Source: Phycisphaera sp.
Lineage (GTDB): Bacteria; Planctomycetota; Phycisphaerae; Phycisphaerales; SM1A02
DNA length: 64,000 bases
Direction: 5' to 3'
Assembly (NCBI GenBank): GCA_016124975.1
Contig: WGMP01000040.1
Span: 32,700-96,699, forward strand
Part shown: piece after piece, positions 8,784 to 17,160 of the stretch
Numbering within the stretch: position 1 is the stretch's first letter
How the letters are laid out: each line of letters starts with the position of its first letter
The notes under the pieces: generated by a model
Database searches by the model: none
The model's input: only the letters and a program-made list of their open reading frames with translations
What the model was told of the DNA's origin: nothing
Made by a program: the position numbers and the translations under genes

Positions 8784-9887
8784 ATGAGCGACATCAAGAA
8801 GTTCGGCAAGGAACCTGTGCGCAAGCTTGGTCGTGGGCTCAGCGCCCTGCTCGGGCAGCCCGTGGAGGTGCAGGTACCGAAGTCCCCTGCCTCGGATCCT
8901 CAGGGGAAGCCTGAGGAGGTTCCAGCCGCGTCGGTCGCCCCGTCCTGGACTGGATTGGCCATGCAGGAGTCTGTTGGTTCCACGGGGAACCAGGCTCCCC
9001 CGCCCTCAACTCAGGCGCTGCGAATGCCCTCTGTGCCAGAGTCCACAGCCAGCCCGGTTGCCTCGGGCGCAGGGTTCCTGCGCGAGCTCCCCGTGGAACA
9101 GATCGTTCCGAACGCCCGACAGCCTCGAACAGACTTCGACCTCACTCTGATCGAGGGCCTTGCTGCCTCGATCAGGCAGTCCGGTTTGATGCAGCCGATT
9201 TTGGTTCGACCGCAAGGCGATCGCTTTGAACTGGTGGCAGGCGAGCGTCGTTGGCGCGCTGCGAAGTTGGTTGGCCTCAAGACGATCCCAGCCCTGGTTC
9301 GTGTGCTCGATGACCAGAGCTCTGCGGAGCTCGCGCTCATCGAGAATGTCCAGCGAGAGGATCTCAACCCGATCGAGCGCGCACGCGCGCTTCGACGCCT
9401 GTCGGAGGACTTTGGCCTCACGCATCAGGCCATTGCGGATCGCGTCGGCCTCGACCGCGCGTCGGTGACGAATCTCGTTCGGCTGGCGGATCTCGATGAT
9501 GCGTGCGCGGGGCTCGTCCGCTCGGGCAAGCTCTCCCAAGGGCACGCGAAGGCCCTGCTCTCGATCTCGGATTCCAAGGCCCGGTTGTCCCTCGCCGAAC
9601 GCGCGATCTCACAGGAGTGGTCGGTTCGCGAGCTCGAGCGCCAGGTACAGCTTCGCCACCAAGCGGCGAAGGAGGCGCGCCCGCCATCTTCCCCAAGCTC
9701 CCCGGATCCGTCTGCTCGCGATGCCAATGTCGCAGATCTCGAGCAGCGCTTGGCCGCTCACCTCGGAACTCGCGTGCGCATCCAGCTCGGGCGCAAGAAA
9801 GGGTCAGGGCGACTGATTCTAGATTTCTACAATCTAGAACAGTTCGATGGAATAATGCAGCGCATCGGCTTTGAGGGACGATCGTAA
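8784..9887 (+). CDS. parB: Chromosome partitioning protein ParB
   Basis: A 367-aa ParB/Spo0J family protein. The first 100 residues are a Pro/Ser-rich tail beginning with KLGRGLSALLG, the usual ParA-interaction motif. The CTP-binding N domain follows: LPVEQIVPNARQPR, then GERRWRAAKL and ENVQREDLNPIERA. The central helix-turn-helix is LTHQAIADRVGLDRASVTNL. A dimerisation domain containing HLGTRVRIQLGRKKGSGRL closes the protein. The start has a GGAGG sequence 4 nt upstream; an upstream in-frame ATG would place parS-like site 2 inside the coding region and is less likely. ParB loads on parS, slides as a CTP clamp and, with ParA, segregates origins. No parA is next to it, which is unusual. Confidence 0.95.
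   Translation: MSDIKKFGKEPVRKLGRGLSALLGQPVEVQVPKSPASDPQGKPEEVPAASVAPSWTGLAMQESVGSTGNQAPPPSTQALRMPSVPESTASPVASGAGFLRELPVEQIVPNARQPRTDFDLTLIEGLAASIRQSGLMQPILVRPQGDRFELVAGERRWRAAKLVGLKTIPALVRVLDDQSSAELALIENVQREDLNPIERARALRRLSEDFGLTHQAIADRVGLDRASVTNLVRLADLDDACAGLVRSGKLSQGHAKALLSISDSKARLSLAERAISQEWSVRELERQVQLRHQAAKEARPPSSPSSPDPSARDANVADLEQRLAAHLGTRVRIQLGRKKGSGRLILDFYNLEQFDGIMQRIGFEGRS
8976..8991 (-). promoter_or_regulatory. parS-like site 3, inside parB
   Basis: Read on the minus strand, this is GGTTCCCCGTGGAACC: the same 12-bp core with the same off-consensus central base as the other sites. It lies in the disordered N-terminal region of parB. Confidence 0.65.
9085..9100 (+). promoter_or_regulatory. 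parS-like site 4 (imperfect), inside parB
   Basis: AGCTCCCCGTGGAACA keeps the right half and core but has GCT in place of GTT on the left. It encodes part of the conserved ELPVEQI stretch, so some of the match could come from protein constraint. Confidence 0.4.
9817..9839 (+). other. AT-rich perfect hairpin within the last codons of parB
   Basis: TTCTAGATT (9817-9825) and AATCTAGAA (9831-9839) form a perfect 9-bp stem with a 5-nt loop, 48 nt before the stop codon. The arms use CTA, ATT and AAT codons, rare in this GC-rich gene, which suggests selection on the nucleic acid structure. It could stabilise or terminate the parB transcript. Confidence 0.4.
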
Positions 9888-10034
9888 GGTTCTATTCTAA
9901 AGTCGCTTACGAACTTCGCGCGACCAGGCCACCGACTTCCCTTCGATCGGATCGCCTGATCCGCAGTCGATGTCGAAGCGTCGCTTGAGTCAATGCGTCC
10001 GCTGTCCGATGCCTCCAACGCAGGAGGACCGTCG

Positions 10035-10262
10035 ATGGCAACCCAAGACTCGGACACCGAAGGCCGTTGGAATCGCGAGGTTGACGCCGTGCGTGAATGC
10101 TTCGCCCGGCGGCTCGCCGCATGGGCAGGGGACATGCTCGAGCTCCGCCGCCGCGGCATGCAGCAGTTTCGCTGGAGTTCGGCGAATCCTGCCGAATGCG
10201 CGGCGAAGCCGAGCCCAAGCCAAGCGGACGGTTCGATTGTGCCGATGAACCGCGCGGCCTGA
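10035..10262 (+). CDS. Small unidentified protein upstream of fliD
   Basis: A 75-aa open frame begins MATQDSDTEGRWNREV and has a strong Shine-Dalgarno sequence (AGGAGG, 7 nt upstream), which is the main support. The N-terminal half is predicted helical, with alternating charged and hydrophobic residues (VDAVRECFARRLAAWAGDML); the C-terminal part is polar. It has no signal peptide or membrane segment and no recognised family. It lies 66 bp before fliD on the same strand, where other bacteria may carry small flagellar genes such as flaG, but I see no FlaG similarity. It could be a flagellar accessory protein or chaperone; this is inference from position only. Confidence 0.5.
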   Translation: MATQDSDTEGRWNREVDAVRECFARRLAAWAGDMLELRRRGMQQFRWSSANPAECAAKPSPSQADGSIVPMNRAA

Positions 10263-10328
10263 GCGCGAAACCGGCCGACGGGCGGGGCATGCGCCTTGCT
10301 CGGGCCTCGACTCGAGCGGAGGTGGCAC

Positions 10329-13300
10329 ATGTCGGGAATCTCCTCAGGCGTCGGACTCGCAAGCGGCATCAACTCGCGTCAGATCATCGACCAGCTTCTG
10401 GCGCTCGATTCCCGCGGCAAGACGCCGCTTCAGACGCAGATCGCGCGCACGCAGGGCCAGAAGACCGCGATGCTCGATGTGAACGCGCGCCTTCTTGGCC
10501 TGCGCAGCGCTTCGACGAACTTCCGCATCGGCCGCGTCTTCGACCGCATGCTCGCCGCGCCGAGCAATGCCGAGGTGATCGGCGCGACCGCATCCGCGGG
10601 CACGCCTCCCGGCTCCTACGCGTTCAAGGTCAACAGGCTCGTCTCGACGAGCCAGGTGCTCTCGGGTGGGTTCGCCACCCGCGACGCCACGCCGCTCGGT
10701 CTCACCGAGATGAGCGTCGAGTGGGGACGGGCCAGCATTGGATCGCCCGTGGCGCTGAGCGCGCTCCGCGGAGGCCAGGGCGTCGGCGGCGGCGGAGTCA
10801 AGATCACCGACGGGAATGGACAGGTCGCCACGATCGATCTCGCGGCCAGCGTCACGCTGCAGGATGCGGTCACCGCCATCAACGCGAACGACGACATCTC
10901 GGTCACGGCGTCGATCGAGAACGAGCGGCTCGTCGTGCGTGACACGAGTGGAGGAAGCGGGTCGCTTGTCATCGCCAACGCGCTCGGCGGCACGATCGCA
11001 ACGCAGCTCGGCGTCGTCGGCACGCACACGACGGGTGTCGCGACAGGCGGTGCGCTCAACCAGCTCGGCATGAACTCGTCGCTCTCGGCGCTGAACGACG
11101 GAGCAGGCGTCCTGATTCGCGACGGCACCGTGGACTTCCGCGTCGGGGCCGATGGAACGGTGTTCGACATCGATCTCGGCCGAAGGAACCTGCCGATCAC
11201 CTCCGCCACGAAGCTGAGCGATCTCAACAACGGCGTCGGAGTACGCATCAACACGACCGACGCGGACGACTTCACGGTCGTGACCTCGACCGGCGTGAGC
11301 GTCGGCGTGAACCTCGGCGCGGTCGTCGTCGACGGCGAAGTCCAGTCGAACGCCGTCACGACGGTGGGCGAACTTCTCTCACGCGTCAACAGCGAACTGT
11401 CGGCGACGCTCGGAGCAGGGAATGTGGTCCTGTCGCTCCGCGCAGATGGGAGGGGCTTCGATCTCACCGACACGATGGGCGGCGCGAACCCGCTGAGGGT
11501 GCAGTCCGCGGGCCCGAACAGCGACAAGACCGCGAAGGACCTCGGCATCTTCACGGGCGCGATCACGACGGGCTCCGCGACCATCGTCGGCACCGTGATC
11601 CAGAACAAGGTCTCGTCTCCGCGCGCGGCCACGATCCAGGATGTCGCGAACCGCGTGTTCGAGCAGACGGGCGGCGCCGTGCGCGTCGAGATCAACAGCG
11701 CGGGCACGGGCATCAGCCTCGTGAAGGCGTCGGGCGGCGGCTCGGTCTCGGTGCTTCCTGGCGTGATCGACGGCTCGAGCTTCGGAGCGCTCGTCGGCGA
11801 GCGCACCGCGCGGGACCTCGGGATCTTCGGGCTCTCTGGAACGACATCCGTCGAGGGAACCCGCGTGTCCGCAGGCATCAGCACCGTGCGCACGAGCTCT
11901 CTCGCGGGCGGGCAGGGGATCGCGCCGACGGGTCCGCTGCTCCTGACCGATCGCGCGGGCTTCTCCACCACCTTCTCCGATTTCGCGGCGCACGACACGC
12001 TCGATGGACTGCTGCGTGCGATCAACACCAAGGCCGAGACGGACGGCGTCGGTGTACGCTTCGAGCTGTCGAAGAGCGGACGCTCCGTGATCGCGCGCGA
12101 CACGAGCGGAGGCACGGGCCAGCTGCTCGTGAAGGGCGAGGGCGGTCTCGCGCTCGGCTTCGACGCCGCTGTCGCCGCGAACTCCGCGCAGGGGGCTGAT
12201 CTCGAGCGGCGTCATGTCTCGCTCGCGACCTCGCTCTCATCGCTCAACTTCGGCAAGGGGATCGGCACGGGCACATTCCGCATCACCGATTCTTCGGGCG
12301 CGAGCTCGACGGTCGAGATCGCGTCGACCGCGACCACGCTCTACGACGTGATCTCGAACATCAACTCGCGCGGCCTTCTGGTGGAGGCGAGGCTGAACTC
12401 GACGGGAGACGGCATCACGCTCGTCGACCTCAACACGGGCGCACCCGCGAACCCGCTTGAGGTGCAGGAAGTGAGCGGATCGACCGCGCGAGGCCTCGGG
12501 ATCCTCGGAAAGGCGACGACCGCAGGCGGCGACATCGAGGGAAGCCTCGAGAAGAAGATCGCGTTCGCCGCAACCGACACGCTCAACGACGTGGTCGCGA
12601 AGATCAACGCATCGGGCTTTCCGCTGAGCGCCGCCGTGATCAACACGGGCGGCGGCGGCACGCCTTTCCGCATCAGCCTGACCTCCCAGGTCTCTGGCTC
12701 GGGCGGCGAGCTTCTCGTCGAATCGATCGGAGCGGACCTCGGCTTCTTCCGAACGGTCGAAGGCAAGGACGCCGCGCTCGTCCTCGGCGGCGGCGGCGTC
12801 GACAACCCGTTCGTCTTCACGAGCTCGTCGAACACCTTCAAGGACGTGCTCTCGGGCCTCGAGATCAACGCGAAGAAGACGGGCGACGCGACCGTCGAGG
12901 TCACCCGCGATCTCGGCGCGATGGTCGACACCGTGAAGAAGTGGACGACCGCGATCAGCGACACCCTCGGACGGATCGCGGAGTACGACAAGTACGACTC
13001 GACGACGCAGGTGCGCTCGGCGCTGTTCGGCGACTCCACGATTGCGGCGGTCAGGCAGCAGATCGTGTCGCAGCTCCAGCGCCCCGCGAAGGGAATCGAG
13101 GGGCAGTTCCGCTTCCTCTCGCAGGTCGGCATCACGCTTGGCACCAAGAACCAGGTGAACTTCAACGAGGCGAAGTTCCGCGAGGCGTACGAGCGCGATC
13201 CGAACGCGGTGAAGGAGCTCTTCGCGGGCTTCGAGATCCAGGCATCCACCAACTCCTCGCCCGTCGACGGCGTGACGGTCATCGAGGAGTCGAAGACGAT

Positions 13301-13565
13301 CTACAAGAAGCTCGGCTTCGGCGACACATTCGACCAGCTTCTCACAAGGTTGACAAACACTGTCGACGGCGCGACGACCGTCGCCGATCGCAACTTCCAG
13401 AAGCGCATCGAGCAGCTGAACCAGCGGATCAGGTCGATCGATGACCGCATCGCGGCCAAGCGGATCCGCTACGAGCGGCAGTTCGCGGCGATGGAGACGG
13501 CGATCGCGCGCGTCCAGTCGCAGCAGGGCGCCGTCGCGGGCATCGCCGCCATCCCGTCGTTCTGA
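10329..13565 (+). CDS. fliD: Flagellar hook-associated protein 2 (filament cap), extra long
   Basis: 1078 aa, versus about 450-700 for most FliD proteins. The N-terminal FliD_N domain is clear (SGISSGVGLASGINSRQIID, then helices carrying QTQIARTQGQK). The C-terminal FliD_C domain is at about 830-1075, with VTRDLGAMVDTVKKW, LQRPAKGIEGQFRFLSQVGI and a terminal coiled coil of QLNQRIRSIDDRIAAK type. Between them are about five or six copies of a flagellin-hook-IN-like module, each of the form LxxGxGV/I, a beta strand with ITDxxG, then a helix like TLQDAVTAINAN or TLYDVISNINSRG. The expanded middle probably gives an enlarged outward cap domain. The ATG at 10329 has a GGAGGTGG sequence upstream; an earlier ATG adds only 11 residues and lacks an SD. 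It caps the growing filament; fliS follows. Confidence 0.9.
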   Translation: MSGISSGVGLASGINSRQIIDQLLALDSRGKTPLQTQIARTQGQKTAMLDVNARLLGLRSASTNFRIGRVFDRMLAAPSNAEVIGATASAGTPPGSYAFKVNRLVSTSQVLSGGFATRDATPLGLTEMSVEWGRASIGSPVALSALRGGQGVGGGGVKITDGNGQVATIDLAASVTLQDAVTAINANDDISVTASIENERLVVRDTSGGSGSLVIANALGGTIATQLGVVGTHTTGVATGGALNQLGMNSSLSALNDGAGVLIRDGTVDFRVGADGTVFDIDLGRRNLPITSATKLSDLNNGVGVRINTTDADDFTVVTSTGVSVGVNLGAVVVDGEVQSNAVTTVGELLSRVNSELSATLGAGNVVLSLRADGRGFDLTDTMGGANPLRVQSAGPNSDKTAKDLGIFTGAITTGSATIVGTVIQNKVSSPRAATIQDVANRVFEQTGGAVRVEINSAGTGISLVKASGGGSVSVLPGVIDGSSFGALVGERTARDLGIFGLSGTTSVEGTRVSAGISTVRTSSLAGGQGIAPTGPLLLTDRAGFSTTFSDFAAHDTLDGLLRAINTKAETDGVGVRFELSKSGRSVIARDTSGGTGQLLVKGEGGLALGFDAAVAANSAQGADLERRHVSLATSLSSLNFGKGIGTGTFRITDSSGASSTVEIASTATTLYDVISNINSRGLLVEARLNSTGDGITLVDLNTGAPANPLEVQEVSGSTARGLGILGKATTAGGDIEGSLEKKIAFAATDTLNDVVAKINASGFPLSAAVINTGGGGTPFRISLTSQVSGSGGELLVESIGADLGFFRTVEGKDAALVLGGGGVDNPFVFTSSSNTFKDVLSGLEINAKKTGDATVEVTRDLGAMVDTVKKWTTAISDTLGRIAEYDKYDSTTQVRSALFGDSTIAAVRQQIVSQLQRPAKGIEGQFRFLSQVGITLGTKNQVNFNEAKFREAYERDPNAVKELFAGFEIQASTNSSPVDGVTVIEESKTIYKKLGFGDTFDQLLTRLTNTVDGATTVADRNFQKRIEQLNQRIRSIDDRIAAKRIRYERQFAAMETAIARVQSQQGAVAGIAAIPSF

Positions 13566-13627
13566 GCGCGAACTTCTGAAAGTCGGGCCTCCATCTGACC
13601 GATTCTCTTCCCCGAGCAACGACCAAT

Positions 13628-14110
13628 ATGCCCCCAGCAGGACCAGACGCCTATCTGCGCACCAAGGTGATGACCGCCAAGCCCGAGGAGCTTCGGCTCA
13701 TGCTGATCGACGGCGCCATCCGGTTCACGGAGCAGGCGCGCCGCGGTTACGAGACGAAGGACTACGAGCTCTCCTTCACGGGCACGCAGAAGGCGCAGGC
13801 GATCCTGCTCGAGATCATCGGGGCGCTTCGGCCCGAGCACGCGCCCGAGCTCTGCAAGCAGGTCGCAGCGCTCTACACCTTCATGTTCAACTCGCTGGTG
13901 AAGGCGAGCTCGACCAGGGACATTTCCGCCGTCGACGACGTTCTGCGGCTGCTCCGCTACGAGCGCGAGACCTGGGTGATGTGCATGGACCAGCTGTCGC
14001 GCGAGAACCACGCGGCGAGCCGCATGCACGAGACTCCGCAGGCCATTCCCGCGATGGCGGCCGCAAACCAGGATGGAAAAGCCCGGCAGAGCATCGTGCT
14101 CGAGGGCTGA
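13628..14110 (+). CDS. fliS: Flagellar export chaperone FliS
   Basis: A 160-aa helical protein matching FliS. It starts with DAYLRTKVMTAKPEELRLML and IDGAIRFTEQAR, followed by helices with KAQAILLEIIGALRPEHAPELCKQVAALY and the conserved YTFMFNSLVKAS segment. FliS binds flagellin C-termini in the cytoplasm and keeps subunits unpolymerised before export. It lies 62 bp after fliD in the usual fliD-fliS order, so co-transcription is likely. It is slightly longer than typical FliS (about 130 aa) through a polar C-terminal tail. No flagellin gene is in this window. Confidence 0.88.
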   Translation: MPPAGPDAYLRTKVMTAKPEELRLMLIDGAIRFTEQARRGYETKDYELSFTGTQKAQAILLEIIGALRPEHAPELCKQVAALYTFMFNSLVKASSTRDISAVDDVLRLLRYERETWVMCMDQLSRENHAASRMHETPQAIPAMAAANQDGKARQSIVLEG

Positions 14111-14224
14111 GAATCTGAACCTGAAACGAACAGAACCAAGAGGCGCTGCGTCGTAGGACGCCCGCACGACGACACGATCATTCCGCCGAGCCTCTGCGTC
14201 GGCGCGCTCTCAGAAGGCCACTCA

Positions 14225-15583
14225 ATGACTGCAAGCATGAACCAGACCGCGTCCGAACTCCTCGCCCGCATCGAGCGCTGCGAGGCGAAGATCGGCGTCG
14301 TCGGCCTCGGATATGTGGGCCTTCCGCTCGCGCACGCGCTGCACTCGGGAGGGCTCCCCATCCTCGGATTCGACATCGACCAGTCGAAGATCGATGCCAT
14401 CAAGGCCGGGCGGAACTATCTCGTGCACCTCGGCAACGAGCTCGTCACATCGCTCCGCGACTCGTCGCGCTTCGAGGGCACCACAGACTTCAGCCGCCTC
14501 GGCGAGGCGGACGTCATCATCATCTGCGTGCCGACCCCGCTCGGAAAGCACTGGGAGCCCGACATCTCGTACATCATCGAGACGGCGAAGGCGATCGGCC
14601 GCACGCTGCGCAAGGGACAGCTCGTGATCCTCGAGTCGACGACCTACCCGCGCACCACGCGCGACGACATGATGCCCGCCATCATGGCCGCCGCGGGCGG
14701 GCGCGCGCGGTCGCTCGAGATCGGACGCGACATCTTCGGCGCCTTCAGCCCCGAGCGCGAGGATCCGGGACGCAAGTCGCACTCGACGAGCACGATCCCG
14801 AAGCTCGTTGGCGGCCTCGACGCAGCGTCGACCGAGCTCGCGGCGGCCGTCTACCGCAAGGGCGTCACCACGGTGGTGCCCGTGTCGAGCGCGGAGGTCG
14901 CCGAGAGCGCGAAGCTCCTCGAGAACATCTTCCGCGCGGTGAACATCGCGCTGGTCAACGAGATGAAGGTCGTCCTCGATGCGATGGACATCGACGTGTG
15001 GGAGGTCGTGCGCGCGGCGGCGACGAAGCCCTTCGGATACATGCCGTTCTACCCGGGCCCTGGCCTCGGCGGTCACTGCATCCCGATCGACCCCTTCTAC
15101 CTCACCTGGAAGGCGCGCGAGTATGGCCACTCGACCCGCTTCATCGAGCTCGCGGGCGAGATCAACACCTCGATGCCGCACTACGTGGTCGACCGCACCG
15201 CGGAGGCGCTCAACGGGCAGGGCAAGCCGATGAAGGGGTCGAAGATCCTCGTGGTCGGCCTCGCCTACAAGGCCGACATCGACGACGTGCGCGAGAGCCC
15301 GTCGTTCGAACTGATCGAGCTGTGCAAGCACCGCGGCGCGGTGGTCGACTACTACGACCCGCTCGTCCCCGCGACCTGGGCAGGCCGCAAGCACGACCTC
15401 AAGATGACCTCGGTCGCCTACGACGCGAAGACGATCGCGTCCTACGACTGCATCCTGATCTCGACCGCGCACTCGAGCGTCGACTACCGCACGATCGCCG
15501 AGCACGCGAAGCTGTGCGTCGACACCCGCGACGCGCTGCGCGCCTTCGAGAAGACCATGGGAGCGCGGCTCGTCCGCGCGTGA
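14225..15583 (+). CDS. Nucleotide-sugar dehydrogenase (UDP-GlcNAc/UDP-ManNAc/UDP-Glc type)
   Basis: A 452-aa protein of the UDP-glucose/GDP-mannose dehydrogenase family. The N-terminal Rossmann fold begins KIGVVGLGYVGLPLAHAL, with FDIDQSKIDAI after it. VIICVPTPLGKHWEPD and ESTTYPRTTRDD are typical of the WbpA/TuaD branch. The catalytic cysteine is in GPGLGGHCIPIDPFYL, and the C-terminal domain has the substrate-binding stretch KILVVGLAYKADIDDVRESP. The enzyme makes a UDP-uronic acid in two NAD-dependent steps; the exact sugar cannot be fixed from sequence. An AAGG element 7 nt upstream supports the start. It opens the surface-polysaccharide locus and is followed 4 bp later by the flippase. 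Confidence 0.9.
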   Translation: MTASMNQTASELLARIERCEAKIGVVGLGYVGLPLAHALHSGGLPILGFDIDQSKIDAIKAGRNYLVHLGNELVTSLRDSSRFEGTTDFSRLGEADVIIICVPTPLGKHWEPDISYIIETAKAIGRTLRKGQLVILESTTYPRTTRDDMMPAIMAAAGGRARSLEIGRDIFGAFSPEREDPGRKSHSTSTIPKLVGGLDAASTELAAAVYRKGVTTVVPVSSAEVAESAKLLENIFRAVNIALVNEMKVVLDAMDIDVWEVVRAAATKPFGYMPFYPGPGLGGHCIPIDPFYLTWKAREYGHSTRFIELAGEINTSMPHYVVDRTAEALNGQGKPMKGSKILVVGLAYKADIDDVRESPSFELIELCKHRGAVVDYYDPLVPATWAGRKHDLKMTSVAYDAKTIASYDCILISTAHSSVDYRTIAEHAKLCVDTRDALRAFEKTMGARLVRA

Positions 15584-15587
15584 GGCG

Positions 15588-17153
15588 ATGGAGTCGAGTC
15601 CCGCCACCGTGACCGCGGAGACCTCGCGGGGCTATGCCGCGACCGCGGCGCACGGCTCGGCGTGGATGACCGCGCAGACGGTGCTCAACAAGCTTGCGAC
15701 GATCCTCGCGGGCTTCCTGCTCGCTCGGCTTCTCTCCCCCGACGACTACGGCCTCGCGTTCTTCGCGGTCAGTGTCGCCGTCTTCGCGTTCGTCTTCCCC
15801 ACTCCGGTGATGGGGGATGTCCTGCTCGCCGAGCAGAAGCGCTTTCAGCAGATCGCCGGCGCCGCGAACCTCGTGATGTGGATCGCCGCGATCGCGATGT
15901 GCGCCGTGCTCGCGAGCCTCGCGATCCCGCTCGAGAACTTCGACGGGCGCGCGGGGCTCGCAGTGCTCATCCTGGTGGCCGCCATGAGGCCGGTCGCCGA
16001 CGCCGTCCTTGCCGTCGCAAACGCGAGAATGCGCATCGATCTCGCGTACAGGCGCATCGCGATCATCGACGGCACCGTCACGCTGGCTGCGACGATCTCG
16101 TCGCTCGCGATGGCGTACCTCGGGGCAGGGCCGATCTCGCTCGCACTTCCTCCCGTTGCGGCGCTCGCCCTCAGGGGAATCCTGTACTGGCGCTCGATCA
16201 GGGGCCGCGTCGATCTCACCGTGCGGCGCGAGGAGCTGCGACCCGTTGCTCGGCGCTACATGGTCGCGGGCTTCGGCCAGTACATCAACAACATCCTGCT
16301 CGCGCTCGAGATCGTGGTGCTCGGGCTTGCGACGGACAAGACCGAGGTCGGGCTCTTCGTTCTGGCGGCGACATACGCCATCCAGGCGAACTCGGTGATC
16401 GCAGGACAGATCGGCGCGGTGCTCCAGCCGATCTTCGCGCATGTGCATGGCGATGCAGCGCGTCAGGTCGGCGGGTTCCTGCGCGCGACCCGGCTCCTGT
16501 CCGCGATCGCCGTGCCGCTCTCGCTCGTGCAGGCCGCGATCGCGGTCCCCGTGTTCCAGCTGCTCTTCGAGCCCGAGTGGACAGGGTCGATCGCGATCTT
16601 CTCGGTGCTCAGCGTGGCACAGGCGTTCGTGTTCGTGTCGGCGCCGTCCATCGCGCTCCTCAAGGCGCAGGGCCGCTTCCGCGCCTATCTCCTCCTGCAG
16701 TTCGCGCAGCTTGCGACCGCGGCGGCCGCGTTCCCTGCGGCGGTCCTCTACGGCGGCCCCATCGCGCTCGAGTCCGCTGCATGGGTCGGGTTCCCCGTCG
16801 ACGAAAGCGCAGGCAAGGCGCTTGCGCTCGCCTGCGCGAGCGCCGTCGTTTGGGCCAGCTTCTGTCCGCTCGCCGTGTGGATCGGCGGACGGCCCGCTGG
16901 TCTTGGCTTCGGCACCACGCTTCGCCTGTTCCTCGAGCCGTGGATCGCGACGCTTCCCGTGATGGCGGCGCTCGTCGGATGCTGGATTGGGCTGAGGGCG
17001 GTGGCGCCACAGGGTATGGCAGACGCCGCGACCATCGCCGTGCTTGCTCCGATCGCGGCGCTCGTCGCGATCATCGCATCGTCGCGAATGCGCGAGAGCA
17101 CGAGAACGGACTTCAACGCCGTCGTGGCACGCTTCCTGAAGCGCAAGGGATGA
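15588..17153 (+). CDS. Polysaccharide flippase, Wzx-like (MOP superfamily)
   Basis: A 521-aa integral membrane protein with about 12-14 hydrophobic segments. The opening RGYAATAAHGSAWMTAQTVLNKLATILAGFLLARLL-type segment and LLSPDDYGLAFFA match lipopolysaccharide/teichuronic-type exporters of the MOP family. These flip undecaprenyl-linked oligosaccharide repeat units across the inner membrane for Wzy-dependent polymerisation. It starts 4 bp after the dehydrogenase stop and ends 7 bp before the next glycosyltransferase, so the three are one operon. The last 20 residues are cytoplasmic and basic. Confidence 0.85.
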   Translation: MESSPATVTAETSRGYAATAAHGSAWMTAQTVLNKLATILAGFLLARLLSPDDYGLAFFAVSVAVFAFVFPTPVMGDVLLAEQKRFQQIAGAANLVMWIAAIAMCAVLASLAIPLENFDGRAGLAVLILVAAMRPVADAVLAVANARMRIDLAYRRIAIIDGTVTLAATISSLAMAYLGAGPISLALPPVAALALRGILYWRSIRGRVDLTVRREELRPVARRYMVAGFGQYINNILLALEIVVLGLATDKTEVGLFVLAATYAIQANSVIAGQIGAVLQPIFAHVHGDAARQVGGFLRATRLLSAIAVPLSLVQAAIAVPVFQLLFEPEWTGSIAIFSVLSVAQAFVFVSAPSIALLKAQGRFRAYLLLQFAQLATAAAAFPAAVLYGGPIALESAAWVGFPVDESAGKALALACASAVVWASFCPLAVWIGGRPAGLGFGTTLRLFLEPWIATLPVMAALVGCWIGLRAVAPQGMADAATIAVLAPIAALVAIIASSRMRESTRTDFNAVVARFLKRKG

Positions 17154-17160
17154 ACCGAAC

